Below, piece by piece: positions 1 to 9,683 of a DNA stretch of 64,000 nucleotides. The position numbers were made by a program, and so were the translations under genes. Below the pieces are notes generated by a model that was given only the letters and a program-made list of their open reading frames with translations, did no database searches and was not told where the DNA came from. Where the stretch lies: contig NZ_CP038026.1 of NCBI RefSeq assembly GCF_004421005.1, forward strand, positions 4,712,001-4,776,000. The letters run 5' to 3'. This stretch comes from Pseudoduganella plicata (GTDB taxonomy: Bacteria; Pseudomonadota; Gammaproteobacteria; Burkholderiales; Burkholderiaceae_D). Each line of letters starts with the position of its first letter. Positions within the stretch are counted from its first letter, which is position 1.

Positions 1-356
1 CGGCGCAGCGCATCGGCCTGGTGGCTGCGGCACAGCTCGACATAAGGCTGCAGATCGCCCGCGGGAACGCGCGGCCGGGCATTGCTGGCAGCCTGCTCGG
101 CCAGCACGTGCAGCGCCTGGGTGGATTGCCCGATCACCTTGCCGGGCCGGAAACCCAGGTCGATCAGGCGCTTGACCAGCCGCAGCTTCTGCACCTGCTC
201 GAACGGATACAGCCGCTCGCCGAACGTATCGCGCTGCGGCTGGGGAAAGTCGTAACGGCGCTCCCAGACGCGCAAGGTTTCCTTCGCCACGCCGGTATCG
301 CGTTCGACGTCGCTGATCGTGCACGGGGCTGGCAAGGCCAGGTCGGTGGAGTTCAT
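1..356 (-). CDS. MerR-family-like transcriptional regulator (C-terminus cut by window edge)
   Basis: The minus-strand frame runs from an ATG at 356 off the left edge and gives about 118 residues. Residues 12-35 form a MerR-type winged-helix start (TISDVERDTGVAKETLRVWERRY in short overlapping parts: ISDVERDTGV, then ETLRVWERRYDFP), followed by the typical R-L-Y-P-F-E-Q-V wing segment. The motif RVWERRYDFP is characteristic of MerR-like regulators with a C-terminal B12-binding or other sensor domain, as in the CarH/LitR relatives, but that part lies outside the window. An AAAGGAA ribosome site precedes the start by about ten bases. The ligand cannot be inferred. Confidence 0.8.
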   Translation of the reverse strand, partial: MNSTDLALPAPCTISDVERDTGVAKETLRVWERRYDFPQPQRDTFGERLYPFEQVQKLRLVKRLIDLGFRPGKVIGQSTQALHVLAEQAASNARPRVPAGDLQPYVELCRSHQADALR

Positions 357-456
357 CTGGGGCACGTTCCTTTATCAGGCGAGCATTCTACCCCGATAGC
401 GTATTCGCAACCCCCTGGTTGTAACAGTTGTGCGCTGGCTCGCCCCACGGGTGCGC

Positions 457-1374
457 TCAGGCGCTCAGCCACGGCATGAACTGCCGGGACAGGGGAACCG
501 TGACGAGGGCCAGCAGCGTCTGCAGGGTGATCAGCGACGCCATCAGACGGCTGTCGCCGCCCAGCTGCTTGGCCATGATATAGGCGTTCGGAGCCGTCGG
601 CAGCGCACAGTAGAAGCAGGCGGCCAGCGCCACTTGCGGCGACACGGCAAACACGAGGCAGACCTGGGCAGCCAGCAGCGGCATCACCAGCAGTTTCAGT
701 ACCGACGTGAGCGTCAGCGCACCCGGACGGACGCCTTCCAGCGAAAACACGAGGCCGCCACCGACGCACAACAGGCCCAGCGCGGTGGCCGATTTGCCGA
801 GGATGTCCAGCGTATTCATCAGCTCGCCCGGCAACGTCAGGCCGGACAGGCTGACCAGTACGCCGGCCAGGGTGGCCAGGATAATGGGATTGCGCGCCAG
901 CGTCTTGCCGACGGTGACGAAGTTCGGCTTGTTGCCACTCCACCACGCCAGCGCGATCACGGACAACGCATTGACGACCGGCAGGCACAGCGCCAGCGAC
1001 AGCATCACGAGCGACGCCGTCTTCGGCTCGAAGAACAGGCCGGCCACGGCCAGCCCGAAATACGTGTTCGGACGCATCGCGCCCTGCATGACGGACGAGC
1101 GGCTGGCGCCCGGCAGCGCCGGCCACAGCAGCAGCGACGCCAACGTCAGCGCCACGATGAGGAAGGTCGGCAACAATGTCGCCAACGCCAGCTCGCCGAC
1201 CTGGCTGCCATGGAAACTCAGGCGTGCCGTGCCCGCAAACAGCATGGCGGGGAAAGCGATGTTGTACGAAAACTTCTCGACGGAAGGGAAGAAATCCGCC
1301 GGCATCCAGCCAAAGCGGCGGATGGCCACGCCCAGCAGAATGATCGCGAAGACCGGGATGATCGAAGCTAGCAT
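457..1374 (-). CDS. AEC family transporter (auxin efflux carrier-type permease)
   Basis: This 305-residue, very hydrophobic protein starts with the MLASIIPVFAIILLGVAIRR segment typical of AEC permeases and has about ten predicted membrane spans. The length is normal for the family, whose bacterial members export or import small organic acids. It lies 49 bases downstream of the dioxygenase gene on the same strand, so the two are probably co-transcribed; a transported substrate or product of the dioxygenase is possible but unproven. No strong ribosome site is visible before the ATG, which is consistent with read-through from the upstream gene. Substrate unknown. Confidence 0.85.
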   Translation of the reverse strand: MLASIIPVFAIILLGVAIRRFGWMPADFFPSVEKFSYNIAFPAMLFAGTARLSFHGSQVGELALATLLPTFLIVALTLASLLLWPALPGASRSSVMQGAMRPNTYFGLAVAGLFFEPKTASLVMLSLALCLPVVNALSVIALAWWSGNKPNFVTVGKTLARNPIILATLAGVLVSLSGLTLPGELMNTLDILGKSATALGLLCVGGGLVFSLEGVRPGALTLTSVLKLLVMPLLAAQVCLVFAVSPQVALAACFYCALPTAPNAYIMAKQLGGDSRLMASLITLQTLLALVTVPLSRQFMPWLSA

Positions 1375-1423
1375 TGGTATTTCTACTTATATATATACAG
1401 AGATGCGAGAGGGCGTGCGTGAA

Positions 1424-2398
1424 TCAGTCGGCCGAAATGCCGGACGGGCCCACGCGGCGCGCGTTCGGGGTGCTGGAGACGCGGATGCGGATCAGGTGAC
1501 GGCCCGGATCCGTGTACATCGCGCGGCCATGCAGCGTGCGGTGGTTGTCGGCCCACAGCAGCGTGTCATCGGGCAGCTGACGAATGAAGCGCGGAGCGTG
1601 CTCTTCGACGATGCCATTCAGCAGGCGCAGGGCCGCTACCAGTTCCGGTGTGGCCAGATCGGGGCGCGCCGCAAGTCCTTTTTCAATCGAATCGTAGCGC
1701 CAGCGCATCGCCAGGCCGTCTTCCTGGAAGACCGGAGCGTAGAATAACTCAATCTGCTCGTCCTGGGCGGCGTAGACGGATGGCACGCGGAACGGAACTT
1801 CAGTGTGGCGCAGCAGCGCGTAGGCGGCGCGGCCTTCCTCGGTACGCTGCAGTTCCTTGACGATGTCTTCCACATCGATGAGCAGCGATTCGCCGCCGTT
1901 GCAACGGGCCGATGCCACCACGTACAGCAGGAATTGCTCTTCCGGCATCGGATAGAACGACGAGTCGGTATGCATATCGGCATTGCCGGTGCGTTCGGAG
2001 AAGGTGACGAATTCCGATTGCACACCCTGGCGTGCACGCACGTCCCATGCCACGCGGTGCGTACGCTGGTCGGTCGAGGTCGGGAAGCCCTGCGTCAGTG
2101 CGATGGCGTACAGCACGGCGTTGCGGTGCGGCTCGGACAGGCCGGCCAGGCCCAGGTCCGTAATGGCCAGGCCGCGCGACTTGCGCTCGGCAAGCTGTTC
2201 GGCGAAGTTGCGCAAGGTCGGCACGGACAGCAACTGCTGTTGCAACGCTTCTTCATCCGGGTGCGGATAGAAGCCGTTACCGTTGAAGTCCTCGAAGTGG
2301 GCTTCAATGATGGCGATGACTTTGGCTAGGTCCTCACCCCAGGTGAAGTTGGTTTTGACAACAGCGATGTTGCCGCTCTGCTCGATGGTTGAGAACAT
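1424..2398 (-). CDS. TauD/TfdA-family Fe(II)/2-oxoglutarate-dependent dioxygenase
   Basis: The product is 324 residues from the ATG at 2398, chosen because AAAGGA lies eight bases upstream; an in-frame ATG at 2443 would add 15 residues without a ribosome site. The iron-binding facial triad is visible as H143-T-D145 (in MHTDSSF) and a distal His near 290 (TLHGRAM), followed by the 2-oxoglutarate-binding Arg in LIRIRV. Family members hydroxylate or desaturate amino acids, taurine or other small acids. Substrate cannot be told from sequence. It leads a probable two-gene operon with the AEC transporter. Confidence 0.85.
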   Translation of the reverse strand: MFSTIEQSGNIAVVKTNFTWGEDLAKVIAIIEAHFEDFNGNGFYPHPDEEALQQQLLSVPTLRNFAEQLAERKSRGLAITDLGLAGLSEPHRNAVLYAIALTQGFPTSTDQRTHRVAWDVRARQGVQSEFVTFSERTGNADMHTDSSFYPMPEEQFLLYVVASARCNGGESLLIDVEDIVKELQRTEEGRAAYALLRHTEVPFRVPSVYAAQDEQIELFYAPVFQEDGLAMRWRYDSIEKGLAARPDLATPELVAALRLLNGIVEEHAPRFIRQLPDDTLLWADNHRTLHGRAMYTDPGRHLIRIRVSSTPNARRVGPSGISAD

Positions 2399-2750
2399 GA
2401 TCTGGGTCCTTTGCATGAATTGCCTTGCGGCAATAAAAGCCACATTCTGAACCGGTTCGACGTTACTTTCAAGAATAATTTGTTGCGTTGCAGCAAATTG
2501 GGATTTGGCCGTAGTTCATTCATTCCTAAAGCAATCACCGCAGGAAGCCTTTCATGACAGGGATACTTGCAAAATGCAACACAGCTTGCCCGTAGGGCTA
2601 ACGTGAAAAAATGCTCAGCCCGAAAAACGACAGATGTGTCGAACATGACCGGTTCTGCTCGTAGTTCAGAGCACTGATCGTTACAATGCGATAGAATTTT
2701 TGCCGCACGGCAATATCTCCGCCTGAACTTTCAATTCCCGAGGAAATCAC
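2399..2750. other. intergenic region between divergent dioxygenase and chemoreceptor genes
   Basis: These 352 bases hold no convincing gene. They must contain divergent promoters. A GAGGAAATCAC ribosome site precedes the chemoreceptor ATG. TACAAT and TAGAAT hexamers lie at about 2682-2700, but no good -35 partner or flagellar sigma-28 consensus could be recognised by eye. Confidence 0.5.
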
Positions 2751-4391
2751 ATGAAGTGGCTCTCCGAGCGCAAGCTCTCCACCAAACTTGGACTGGCATT
2801 TGCGGCCGTCCTGCTGCTGACGGCATTCGTCGGCCTGTTCTCCATCAATCAGCTCTCGAAGGTGAACGAAACAACCGATGCCCTGTCGACGCGCTGGATG
2901 CCAGCCCTGCGGGTGATCCAAGACATCAAGGCCCAGATCGCCCGCGTGCGTACGCGGGAGCTGCAATACATCATCTCCGACCAGGTGTCGGAACTGGACA
3001 AGTACGACAAGGTCATCGCCAACGATCTGGTCGACCTGAAGAAGATGCAGGACGATTACGTCAAGCTGATCAAGACGCCGGAAGAGCGCGAGATGTACGA
3101 CAATTTCCTGTCCATGTGGGACCGCTACATGGCGGAAGACGCGAAGCTGCGCGCCGCCGTGCGTGCCGGCGACAGCGTCCTGGCCAAGCAGCTCATCCGC
3201 GGCGAATCGAACAAACTGATCGTCGCCCTGCGCGGCGAAGTGGACAAACTGGTCAAGGTGTACGACGAAGGTGGCAAGCGCGCAGCAGATTTTGGTGATC
3301 AGGTATACAATACTTCCCGCGCATGGATCTTCAGCCTGCTGGTGATCAGTGTCGTCCTTGGTGCACTGGGTGCGCTGCTGATCACGCGCTGGCTTGTCAA
3401 TACCCTTGGCGGCGAACCGCAGTACGCAGTGAAACTGGCGAACAAGATCGCCGCTGGCGAACTCAATGTGGACGTCGTGACCCGTCCAGGCGACAAGACC
3501 AGCCTGCTGTTCGCGATGAAATCGATGCGCGACAGCCTGGCCAACATCGTCGGCCAGGTCCGCCACGCAACCGACACGATCGCCAGCGCGGCGCAGCAAG
3601 TGGTGGCAGGCAACCTGGATCTGTCGGGCCGTACCGAGTCGCAGGCCAGCTCGCTGGAAGAAACCGCCGCGTCGATGGAAGAACTGACGACGACCGTCCG
3701 CCACAACTCGGACAGTGCGCGTCAGGCCAACCAGCTGGCGCTCAATGCGTCGTCGATTGCGGAGCAGGGCGGCCAGGTGGTATCGCAGGTGGTCGACAAG
3801 ATGGGCACGATCAACGAATCGGCCAAAAAGATTTCGGACATCACCAGTGTGATCGACGGCATCGCGTTCCAGACCAACATCCTCGCGTTGAACGCGGCGG
3901 TGGAAGCGGCACGTGCAGGGGAGCAGGGCCGCGGGTTCGCGGTGGTGGCGTCGGAAGTGCGCAACCTGGCACAACGTTCGGCATCGGCCGCGCGCGAGAT
4001 CAAGGAGCTGATCGGCGATTCGGTCGACCAGGTCGAAGCAGGCACGAAACTGGTGAACCAGGCCGGCAGCACGATGGAAGAAGTGGTGGTCAGTGTCCGT
4101 CGCGTAACCGACATCATGGGCGAGATTACTGTTGCGGGACAACAACAGAGTGCCGGCATCGTGCAGGTCAACGAAGCCATTGCCCAGATGGATGCGGTAA
4201 CGCAGCAGAATGCGGCGTTGGTGGAAGAAGCAACCGCCGCGTCGCACAGCATGCAGGATCAGGCCGCAAGCCTGGCCCAGCTTGTGAGTATCTTTACACT
4301 TGATGGATTGCCAAACCATCAGTATAGTGCCGCCTCCAGTGCCTCGCGCACTGAATCGAAGCCGGCACGATTGAATCGGCCGCGACAATAA
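2751..4391 (+). CDS. methyl-accepting chemotaxis protein (four-helix-bundle sensor)
   Basis: This is a 546-residue inner-membrane chemoreceptor. A first membrane span lies at about residues 12-32, a periplasmic four-helix-bundle sensor (4HB_MCP type) follows to about 188, a second span at about 190-212, then HAMP ([15 protein letters not shown] onward). The cytoplasmic signalling coiled coil carries the highly conserved hairpin tip [20 protein letters not shown] and the [20 protein letters not shown] segment that contacts CheA/CheW. The C-terminus lacks an obvious NWETF-type CheR/CheB tether. It stands alone between porin and dioxygenase genes. The ligand is unknown; it shares its signalling domain type with the receptor at 40186. 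Confidence 0.95.
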   Translation: MKWLSERKLSTKLGLAFAAVLLLTAFVGLFSINQLSKVNETTDALSTRWMPALRVIQDIKAQIARVRTRELQYIISDQVSELDKYDKVIANDLVDLKKMQDDYVKLIKTPEEREMYDNFLSMWDRYMAEDAKLRAAVRAGDSVLAKQLIRGESNKLIVALRGEVDKLVKVYDEGGKRAADFGDQVYNTSRAWIFSLLVISVVLGALGALLITRWLVNTLGGEPQYAVKLANKIAAGELNVDVVTRPGDKTSLLFAMKSMRDSLANIVGQVRHATDTIASAAQQVVAGNLDLSGRTESQASSLEETAASMEELTTTVRHNSDSARQANQLALNASSIAEQGGQVVSQVVDKMGTINESAKKISDITSVIDGIAFQTNILALNAAVEAARAGEQGRGFAVVASEVRNLAQRSASAAREIKELIGDSVDQVEAGTKLVNQAGSTMEEVVVSVRRVTDIMGEITVAGQQQSAGIVQVNEAIAQMDAVTQQNAALVEEATAASHSMQDQAASLAQLVSIFTLDGLPNHQYSAASSASRTESKPARLNRPRQ

Positions 4392-4538
4392 GAGTGAGCG
4401 CCGTCTGACGGCACAGTGGCAAATCGGGGTTTGCCCTCACCATAAGCGGTACCAGCCATGGCCTGGTTCGGTATCGCAAGACCGAATTAAGCCGTTGCTT
4501 TTCTTTTTTTGCATGCAACACAACTGAAGGAACCTGTA

Positions 4539-5618
4539 ATGAAAAAAACTCTAATCTCCGTCGCAGTTCTGGGCGCAATGAGCAGCGCCGCTTTTGCACA
4601 GTCGAATGTAACGATTTACGGTATCGTGGACGCGGGCATCGTCAGCGAGCGCGGCGGTAAAGCAGGCAACGTCACCAAAGTGTCGTCCGGCACCGCCAAC
4701 GCATCGCGTATCGGCTTCCGTGGTACGGAAGACCTGGGTGGCGGCCTGTCCGCAATCTTCACCCTGGAAACGGGCTACAAAGTCGACGACGGCCAGCTGG
4801 ACGCGAGCAACACGCTGTTCAACCGTCAGGCGTTCGTCGGTCTGCGTTCGGCAACCGCCGGCACGATCACGATCGGTCGTCAGTACACCCCTTGGTACAA
4901 CGCGCTGGCACAAGTTGCCGACCCGTTCGCTGCCGGCCTGGCTGGTTCCGCAAAGAACCTGTTCCCAGCCAATGGCGCCAACCTGCGTAACAGCAACGCT
5001 GTTGTGTACCAGACCCCGGTCTTCAACGGTTTCTCCGGCGAAGTCTTCTACGGCTTCGGCGAGCAGTCCGAATCGTCGGCTGGCCGTCAGGTTTCCGCTG
5101 CCGTTTCGTACTCGAACGGTCCTCTGAATGCCCGTCTGGCCTACAACAACCGCAATAACGACGTTGCGACCGGTCTGGTTCCAACGGTTGAGCGCGACAT
5201 CGGCCACAACAGCCTGCTGGCTGTGAACTACGACTTCAAAGTCGTCAAAGCATTCGTTGCCTACGGCGCCAACAAAGGCCTGAACAGCTCCACGCTGCCA
5301 AACGCTGCCGCCTACACGACGGCACCGATCACGGCATCGATGGACACCCGCAACGCCCTGGTTGGCGTGCAAGTGCCTGTGGGCATGTCGGGCAAGGTCA
5401 TCGCTTCGGCTATCCACACGGATGACCGCGAGTCCTTCAACCGCGATGCAAACCAGTACGCCATCGGCTACATGCACGACCTGTCGAAGCGTACCTCGGC
5501 TTACGTTTCGTACGCCAAGATCGACAACAAGAACGGCGCTTCGTACACCGTCGGTGGCAACACCGAAGTCGGTACCGGCGACTCCGCGTTCAACGTCGGC
5601 CTGCGTCACTCCTTCTAA
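4539..5618 (+). CDS. Gram-negative outer-membrane porin (Burkholderiales OmpC-like type)
   Basis: The 359-residue product begins at the ATG at 4539 with a cleavable signal peptide (MKKTLISVAVLGAMSSAAFA, cut before QSNVTIYG). The mature chain starts with the signature VTIYGIVDAGI and ends in F (LRHSF), as expected for a BAM-recognised beta-barrel. This is the 16-strand general-diffusion trimeric porin family of Burkholderiales. AAGGA lies just before the start; an in-frame ATG 30 bases upstream is less likely because the signal peptide would not be N-terminal. A strong terminator follows directly, so the gene is monocistronic. Reduced use of rare codons suggests high expression. Confidence 0.95.
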   Translation: MKKTLISVAVLGAMSSAAFAQSNVTIYGIVDAGIVSERGGKAGNVTKVSSGTANASRIGFRGTEDLGGGLSAIFTLETGYKVDDGQLDASNTLFNRQAFVGLRSATAGTITIGRQYTPWYNALAQVADPFAAGLAGSAKNLFPANGANLRNSNAVVYQTPVFNGFSGEVFYGFGEQSESSAGRQVSAAVSYSNGPLNARLAYNNRNNDVATGLVPTVERDIGHNSLLAVNYDFKVVKAFVAYGANKGLNSSTLPNAAAYTTAPITASMDTRNALVGVQVPVGMSGKVIASAIHTDDRESFNRDANQYAIGYMHDLSKRTSAYVSYAKIDNKNGASYTVGGNTEVGTGDSAFNVGLRHSF

Positions 5619-5639
5619 GCTTCGGCTTGGTTGAACAAA

Positions 5640-5667
5640 CCGGCTGCTTCGGCAGCCGGTTTTTTTT
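5640..5667 (+). terminator. Rho-independent terminator of the porin gene
   Basis: A perfect 8-bp stem (CCGGCTGC / GCAGCCGG) with a TTCG tetraloop is followed by eight T residues, starting 22 bases after the porin stop codon. Confidence 0.95.
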
Positions 5668-5702
5668 GCGCTGCGTTTTTGTGCAGCGGCAGCGAGCAGG
5701 GA

Positions 5703-5981
5703 TTACGCGTTCGCGGTGCTGCGCCCCCTGGCACGCTCGCGGGCAATGGCTGTCCACTCGGCGTCTTCTTCGATGGCAAGCTCCGGGAATGCGCGGATGG
5801 CCGGATTGACGAGCCGGTCAACTACCTCGCCCATCAAATCCCCCACAGTCCGCTTCAGCTGCGTTGCTTCGTCCGCGGGCAATCCCGCAAGGGCTGCGAG
5901 CAGGGCGGCGTCCAATGCCGCGATGGCGTCGATCCCGCCGTCTCTGGCAGCTCTCGCACTGTCGATCCTGGTGAAATGCAT
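5703..5981 (-). CDS. small hypothetical protein
   Basis: The 92-residue protein is acidic to neutral, mostly alpha-helical in appearance, with no signal peptide or membrane span. AGAGGAATAAACC immediately precedes the ATG at 5981, a good ribosome site supporting translation. It converges on the porin terminator. I do not recognise the family; function unknown. Confidence 0.6.
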   Translation of the reverse strand: MHFTRIDSARAARDGGIDAIAALDAALLAALAGLPADEATQLKRTVGDLMGEVVDRLVNPAIRAFPELAIEEDAEWTAIARERARGRSTANA

Positions 5982-6053
5982 GGTTTATTCCTCTTTATTG
6001 TTCCGCTGCGGCCCGCATCGATAATGCCTGACTCTGCCATACCCGAAAAACCC

Positions 6054-6210
6054 GGGACAGACCCAAATGCCGTTAAGTTAAGGTGTTGAAATTGTGGTGG
6101 CGGTTGAGAAGGGCTGGGGTCAGACCCGCCGGGTCTGACCCCGGATCTCATCAGCCGCCGACACGGCCCGCGCGAAAACAGGATAACTTAACGGCATTGG
6201 GGACAGACCC
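6054..6210. repeat. nested palindromic REP/MITE-like repeat with GGGTCAGACCC core
   Basis: An inner palindrome at 6116-6142 has perfect 12-bp arms (GGGGTCAGACCC and GGGTCTGACCCC around GCC). It is flanked by an outer inverted repeat: AAATGCCGTTAAGTTA at 6065-6080 and TAACTTAACGGCATT at 6184-6198, differing by about one base. Outside this, GGGACAGACCC occurs in direct orientation at 6054-6064 and 6200-6210. No transposase is encoded nearby. Short elements of this composition are widely scattered in Massilia-like genomes; assignment to a named family is inference. Confidence 0.7.
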
Positions 6211-6291
6211 TGGTTTTGAGGGAAATTCCCTAAATACAGGGAAGTGCCCTGGGTTTCAGCTGTCGGCCTCCGTCCGGGCCGGCAAGTTAGA

Positions 6292-6921
6292 ATGACGACT
6301 GTCGATACTTCCACTACTGCCATGAACACCACCTACGCTGTCGCCTGCGCCTTGTTGATCGTTTCGGGGGCCGTCATTGCTGCCGGCGCGCCAAAGAGCA
6401 ACGCCCGCACCGAGCCGCGCAGCGGCGTGCCACGCTATGGCATGGTGGTGTATTCCGATTTGTGCGTGAATCCGCAAAGCGGCGAGTTCGGCGGGCAGCG
6501 CATTACCTTGCAGCGCTTCGCCGAGGTCGATACAGTGATTTACGAATACACGGCCGGCGGCCTGTCGTGGCCGATTGTCGCCAGCGACGTCAACGTCGAC
6601 CCGCGCGGCAAGATGATGTATTTCACGGTACAGCCGGCCGAAGGCGAGGAGCGCACCATCAGCGGCAAGTTCTCGCCGGACGGCGCCACGCTGACCCTGG
6701 ATGGCGGTTACTGTGGCGATGAAACGGTGCCGATGAAGCTGGCGAAGATGCGCGATTTCGGCCGCAAGGCAGGCGCCTGCCGGCCATGCCCCGCCAGCCG
6801 GACCAAGCCGGCGGCAATCCCGCATGGAGAGGAAATCAAGCCGGAAGGGGAGACGCCCGTACCGCCGGAGCCGCCGGCACCGCTACCGAAGTGGGAGCCG
6901 GCACCGCCGTCGCAGGGCTGA
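6292..6921 (+). CDS. secreted hypothetical protein with proline-rich tail
   Basis: About 209 residues from the ATG at 6292. An ATG at 6322 would start directly at a signal-peptide-like segment (MNTTYAVACALLIVSGAVIA), so the true start is uncertain; neither has a strong ribosome site. The mature part contains several Cys residues (LCVNP, GYCGDE, GACRPCP) that could form disulfides, and a C-terminal tail rich in Pro and Glu (PPEPPAPLP). These features suggest an envelope or periplasmic protein. Family not recognised. Confidence 0.55.
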   Translation: MTTVDTSTTAMNTTYAVACALLIVSGAVIAAGAPKSNARTEPRSGVPRYGMVVYSDLCVNPQSGEFGGQRITLQRFAEVDTVIYEYTAGGLSWPIVASDVNVDPRGKMMYFTVQPAEGEERTISGKFSPDGATLTLDGGYCGDETVPMKLAKMRDFGRKAGACRPCPASRTKPAAIPHGEEIKPEGETPVPPEPPAPLPKWEPAPPSQG

Positions 6922-6956
6922 AAGGAAACGGCCCGCATCCGTGGGCCATGCAATGA

Positions 6957-7778
6957 TCAGGCGGGGTTGGCGGCAATATACGCGCCGGCACCGGCGCCTG
7001 CGCTCAGCATCCACGCCATCAGCAGCAGGAAGGCCAGCTGCATGGCAAACAGCGTCGAGACGCGGCGTGCATCGGCGAGATTCTCGAACAACGCCTGCCG
7101 GTCGTAGCGGTAGCCGATGAAATAGGCGGCAAATACCGTGGACAGGTAATGCACGGCGCCGAACATCTCGCCCAGCTCGCCCTTGCGCGGATGGTCGATC
7201 AGTGCATGCGACAGGGCGACCAGCACGAGGTAGATGACGGATGCGGTCAGCGGCGGCAGGTACAGGCCCAGGCTTTCCACCCAGGTCCGGATGCCCGGAC
7301 GCCAGCGCGCCAGCAGCGGCAGGACAATGTTGTGCGTCAGGCCGACCAGAGCGATCACCTTCAGCAGCACAACCTTGTGCAGGCTTTCTTTGCCCATCGC
7401 CAGGTTGTGGAGGTTCGTTTCGGCCTGCTTGTTATTCTGCAGGAAGAATTCGGGTGATTCCACGTGCAGGATGCGCTGGAACCAGCTGATTTCCTCCAGT
7501 GCCGCCAATGCGACGAGGGCCGTCAGGCCGGCCAGGGCCAGGATTTCAAGGCGCATGCCCGGCTGGCGCTGCCAGCGTTGCACGGTGGCGAAGCCCAGCA
7601 TGCCGGACAGTACGGCAAAGCAGAGGAACTGCATCCACTCGACGATGCCGTCCTCGACCAGCAGGCGATGCAGTTTTGCCGCATCGCCCGACCACGTCAC
7701 GGCCAGGCCGAGAATGAATATGTTGATGGCGATCCCGACCGCGATCACCCTTGGCAAATGCCATGTCTTAGTTGCCAC
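6957..7778 (-). CDS. polytopic membrane protein of unknown function
   Basis: The real frame starts at a GTG at 7778, preceded by AAGGAG, and gives 273 residues (VATKTWHLPRVIAVGIAINI...). About six to seven hydrophobic spans are visible. It is the third gene of a minus-strand operon after a sialidase-like gene and another membrane protein. The segment LEEISWFQRILHVESPEFF, between two spans, may be a conserved loop. I do not recognise the family. The longer open frame upstream of 7778 is an out-of-frame shadow of the neighbouring gene. Confidence 0.65.
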   Translation of the reverse strand: MATKTWHLPRVIAVGIAINIFILGLAVTWSGDAAKLHRLLVEDGIVEWMQFLCFAVLSGMLGFATVQRWQRQPGMRLEILALAGLTALVALAALEEISWFQRILHVESPEFFLQNNKQAETNLHNLAMGKESLHKVVLLKVIALVGLTHNIVLPLLARWRPGIRTWVESLGLYLPPLTASVIYLVLVALSHALIDHPRKGELGEMFGAVHYLSTVFAAYFIGYRYDRQALFENLADARRVSTLFAMQLAFLLLMAWMLSAGAGAGAYIAANPA

Positions 7779-7783
7779 TCGTT

Positions 7784-8521
7784 TTACTCCTTGATTGTCG
7801 AAGAATGTTCCATTGCCGCCGGGCCGAGCGGGCTCAGCGAAGACACCGGCTGCAGTTCGGCGGATTGGCCGGCGACCGGCTCTGGCGAGGTCGTGGCTCG
7901 GGTGCGGGCGCGGTTGCGGACGGCGTTGACGGCCAGCGTGACAACGGCCCAGCCCCACAGCAGCGGGTCGAGCACCGCATCCCACAGGTTGCCCGTCGGC
8001 AGGCGCAGCAGGGTGAACAGCAGGATCGTTGTCAGCAGCGCGCCCGCCTGCGCGCGTGCCTGGCCCTGAACGAGCGCGAGCGCGCAGCCGATGGCTCCCA
8101 GCACGGCCAGCACCGGCGCAGCGGTGGGGCCGAAGCCGGCATAGTAATAGCCCTGCGTCAGCAGGCCCATCGCGTCGAGATACAGCAGCAGACCTGTCAG
8201 GGCCAGCGCCCCGGCCAATGATGGCGTCATGACGGGCGCGCCGCCGGCGCGGCCATCCCAATGCTGGCGCAGTTTCAGCACGCAGCAGCCGAACAGCAGG
8301 CCGCTGGGGTACTGGAAGGCAAGGGTCAGCCAGTAGGCGGGCGACGCTTTGCCCGGCAGCAGAAACAGCACGGCCATGCCGGCCAGCAGCACGGCTCTGG
8401 CACGGCGCGGCAGCGGCGCGGCGCGCAGCAGGGACAGCAAGGCAAACAGCACGGTGGCCGTCACGACGGCCCATGCCAGGCGGCCATAGACGAACTGGCT
8501 GGCGAGATCGGGAAGCGTCAT
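7784..8521 (-). CDS. hydrophobic membrane protein of unknown function
   Basis: A 245-residue protein from the ATG at 8521, whose A overlaps the TGA of the upstream sialidase-like gene (TGATG), indicating translational coupling. At least six hydrophobic segments (for example AVVTATVLFALLSLLR, LALTGLLLYLDAMGLL) are followed by a hydrophilic C-terminal tail. The next gene begins six bases after its stop. Together with its neighbours it may form an envelope or polysaccharide-related operon, but that is only context. Family not recognised. Confidence 0.65.
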   Translation of the reverse strand: MTLPDLASQFVYGRLAWAVVTATVLFALLSLLRAAPLPRRARAVLLAGMAVLFLLPGKASPAYWLTLAFQYPSGLLFGCCVLKLRQHWDGRAGGAPVMTPSLAGALALTGLLLYLDAMGLLTQGYYYAGFGPTAAPVLAVLGAIGCALALVQGQARAQAGALLTTILLFTLLRLPTGNLWDAVLDPLLWGWAVVTLAVNAVRNRARTRATTSPEPVAGQSAELQPVSSLSPLGPAAMEHSSTIKE

Positions 8522-9683
8522 CAGTGATTGTCTCCGATAGTGATGCGGTAGCGGTGGTGTGCAATGGCCCGGCGCTGATAGGTGTACGCGATGTGCAGCT
8601 CGTTGCCGACCTGCTGCATCGTCGGGTACGAGAATTCGTCGCCGGCGTTGCCGCTGGCGATGTCCACGAACGGTCGCCACGTGCGGCCGTTTTTCGAGAC
8701 GGACAGGCGCAGCATGCTGCGCGAGGTAGCGTCGCCTTCGACGTGGTTGTGCAGCATCAGGAACTCGCCGTTGCGCAGGCGGATCGCTGCCAGCGACGTG
8801 CTCTGGTTCGGCAGGTCGAGCGCCGGCAGGTCTTCCCAGCTGGCCCGCCATCGCGGCTGTAGGCCTGTTGCACGCGCTGCTCGTCGCTGGCATCGCGCAT
8901 CCAGGCGCGCACTTCCGTTTTCGAGATGGGCACGACGGTCGGCTGCAAGGTGCTGATGCGGCTGCCGATGCGGGCCAGCGACGACGGATCGCCATTGGCA
9001 TCGAACGACATCAGCATCGGGTATTTGATGCCGATCTCGAAATAGACGGGCAGCCACCAGCCGCCGTCCACCAGCCCGACGGGCGACGTGCGCACCAGCA
9101 CGCTCGTATTGAACAGCGGCGACATCGGCAGCAGCCGGCGCACGGTAAAGGTGGCGCCCTGGTTGTTCGACACGAGATGGACCAGCCGCGAGGCGGCCCA
9201 GCCGCCCATGCCCGTGGCGACGACGTACAGGTGGATGCGGCCGTCATGGGCCGTCCATGCGACCGGATTACCGATCCGGCGCACGCCGAAACCGAGCGCC
9301 TTGCCCAGCGACGCGCGGCTGGCCACTTCCCATGGCTGGCCCCATTTGCCTTCCTGCCAGCGGGCGGCATAGACCTTGACGTTGGGAGCGCTCTCACGAT
9401 CGCCCGCCCACCAGAAGGCAAGCATGCGGTCGCCCGGCAGCGTGGTCAGCGCGCTGGCATGGGCCGACGGCACGTCGCGCGGCATGGGAATAAACGAATT
9501 GGAAATTTCCGTCAGCCGCGCGGCGCCGTGCGCGACGACGCCAACCGTCGCGGGCGTGGTGGCGGCGCGCGTGGCACGCGCCCAGCGCACGCCTTCAGCC
9601 GTGATGACAGTCAATACCGCCAGGAGACAGACCAGTGCCGTCCGGTGGCGCGCGCACAGCTGCGCGAAGCGGGAACTCTCCAT
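8521..9683 (-). pseudogene. sialidase-like (BNR/beta-propeller) exported protein, frameshifted
   Basis: Two overlapping minus-strand frames encode consecutive parts of one protein. The first (ATG 9683) gives an N-terminal membrane anchor or signal (LVCLLAVLTVITAEGVRW) and a propeller with Asp-box-like turns such as SNNQGATFTV and, at the break, YSRDGG. The second resumes as SWEDLPALDLPN and continues with SKNGRTWRPF to the stop at 8521. Family members carry SxDGGxSW at this point, so one base is missing next to the G run at about 8844-8848. Roughly 387 residues if repaired. It heads a three-gene operon. The break may be a sequencing error rather than a real lesion. Confidence 0.75.
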
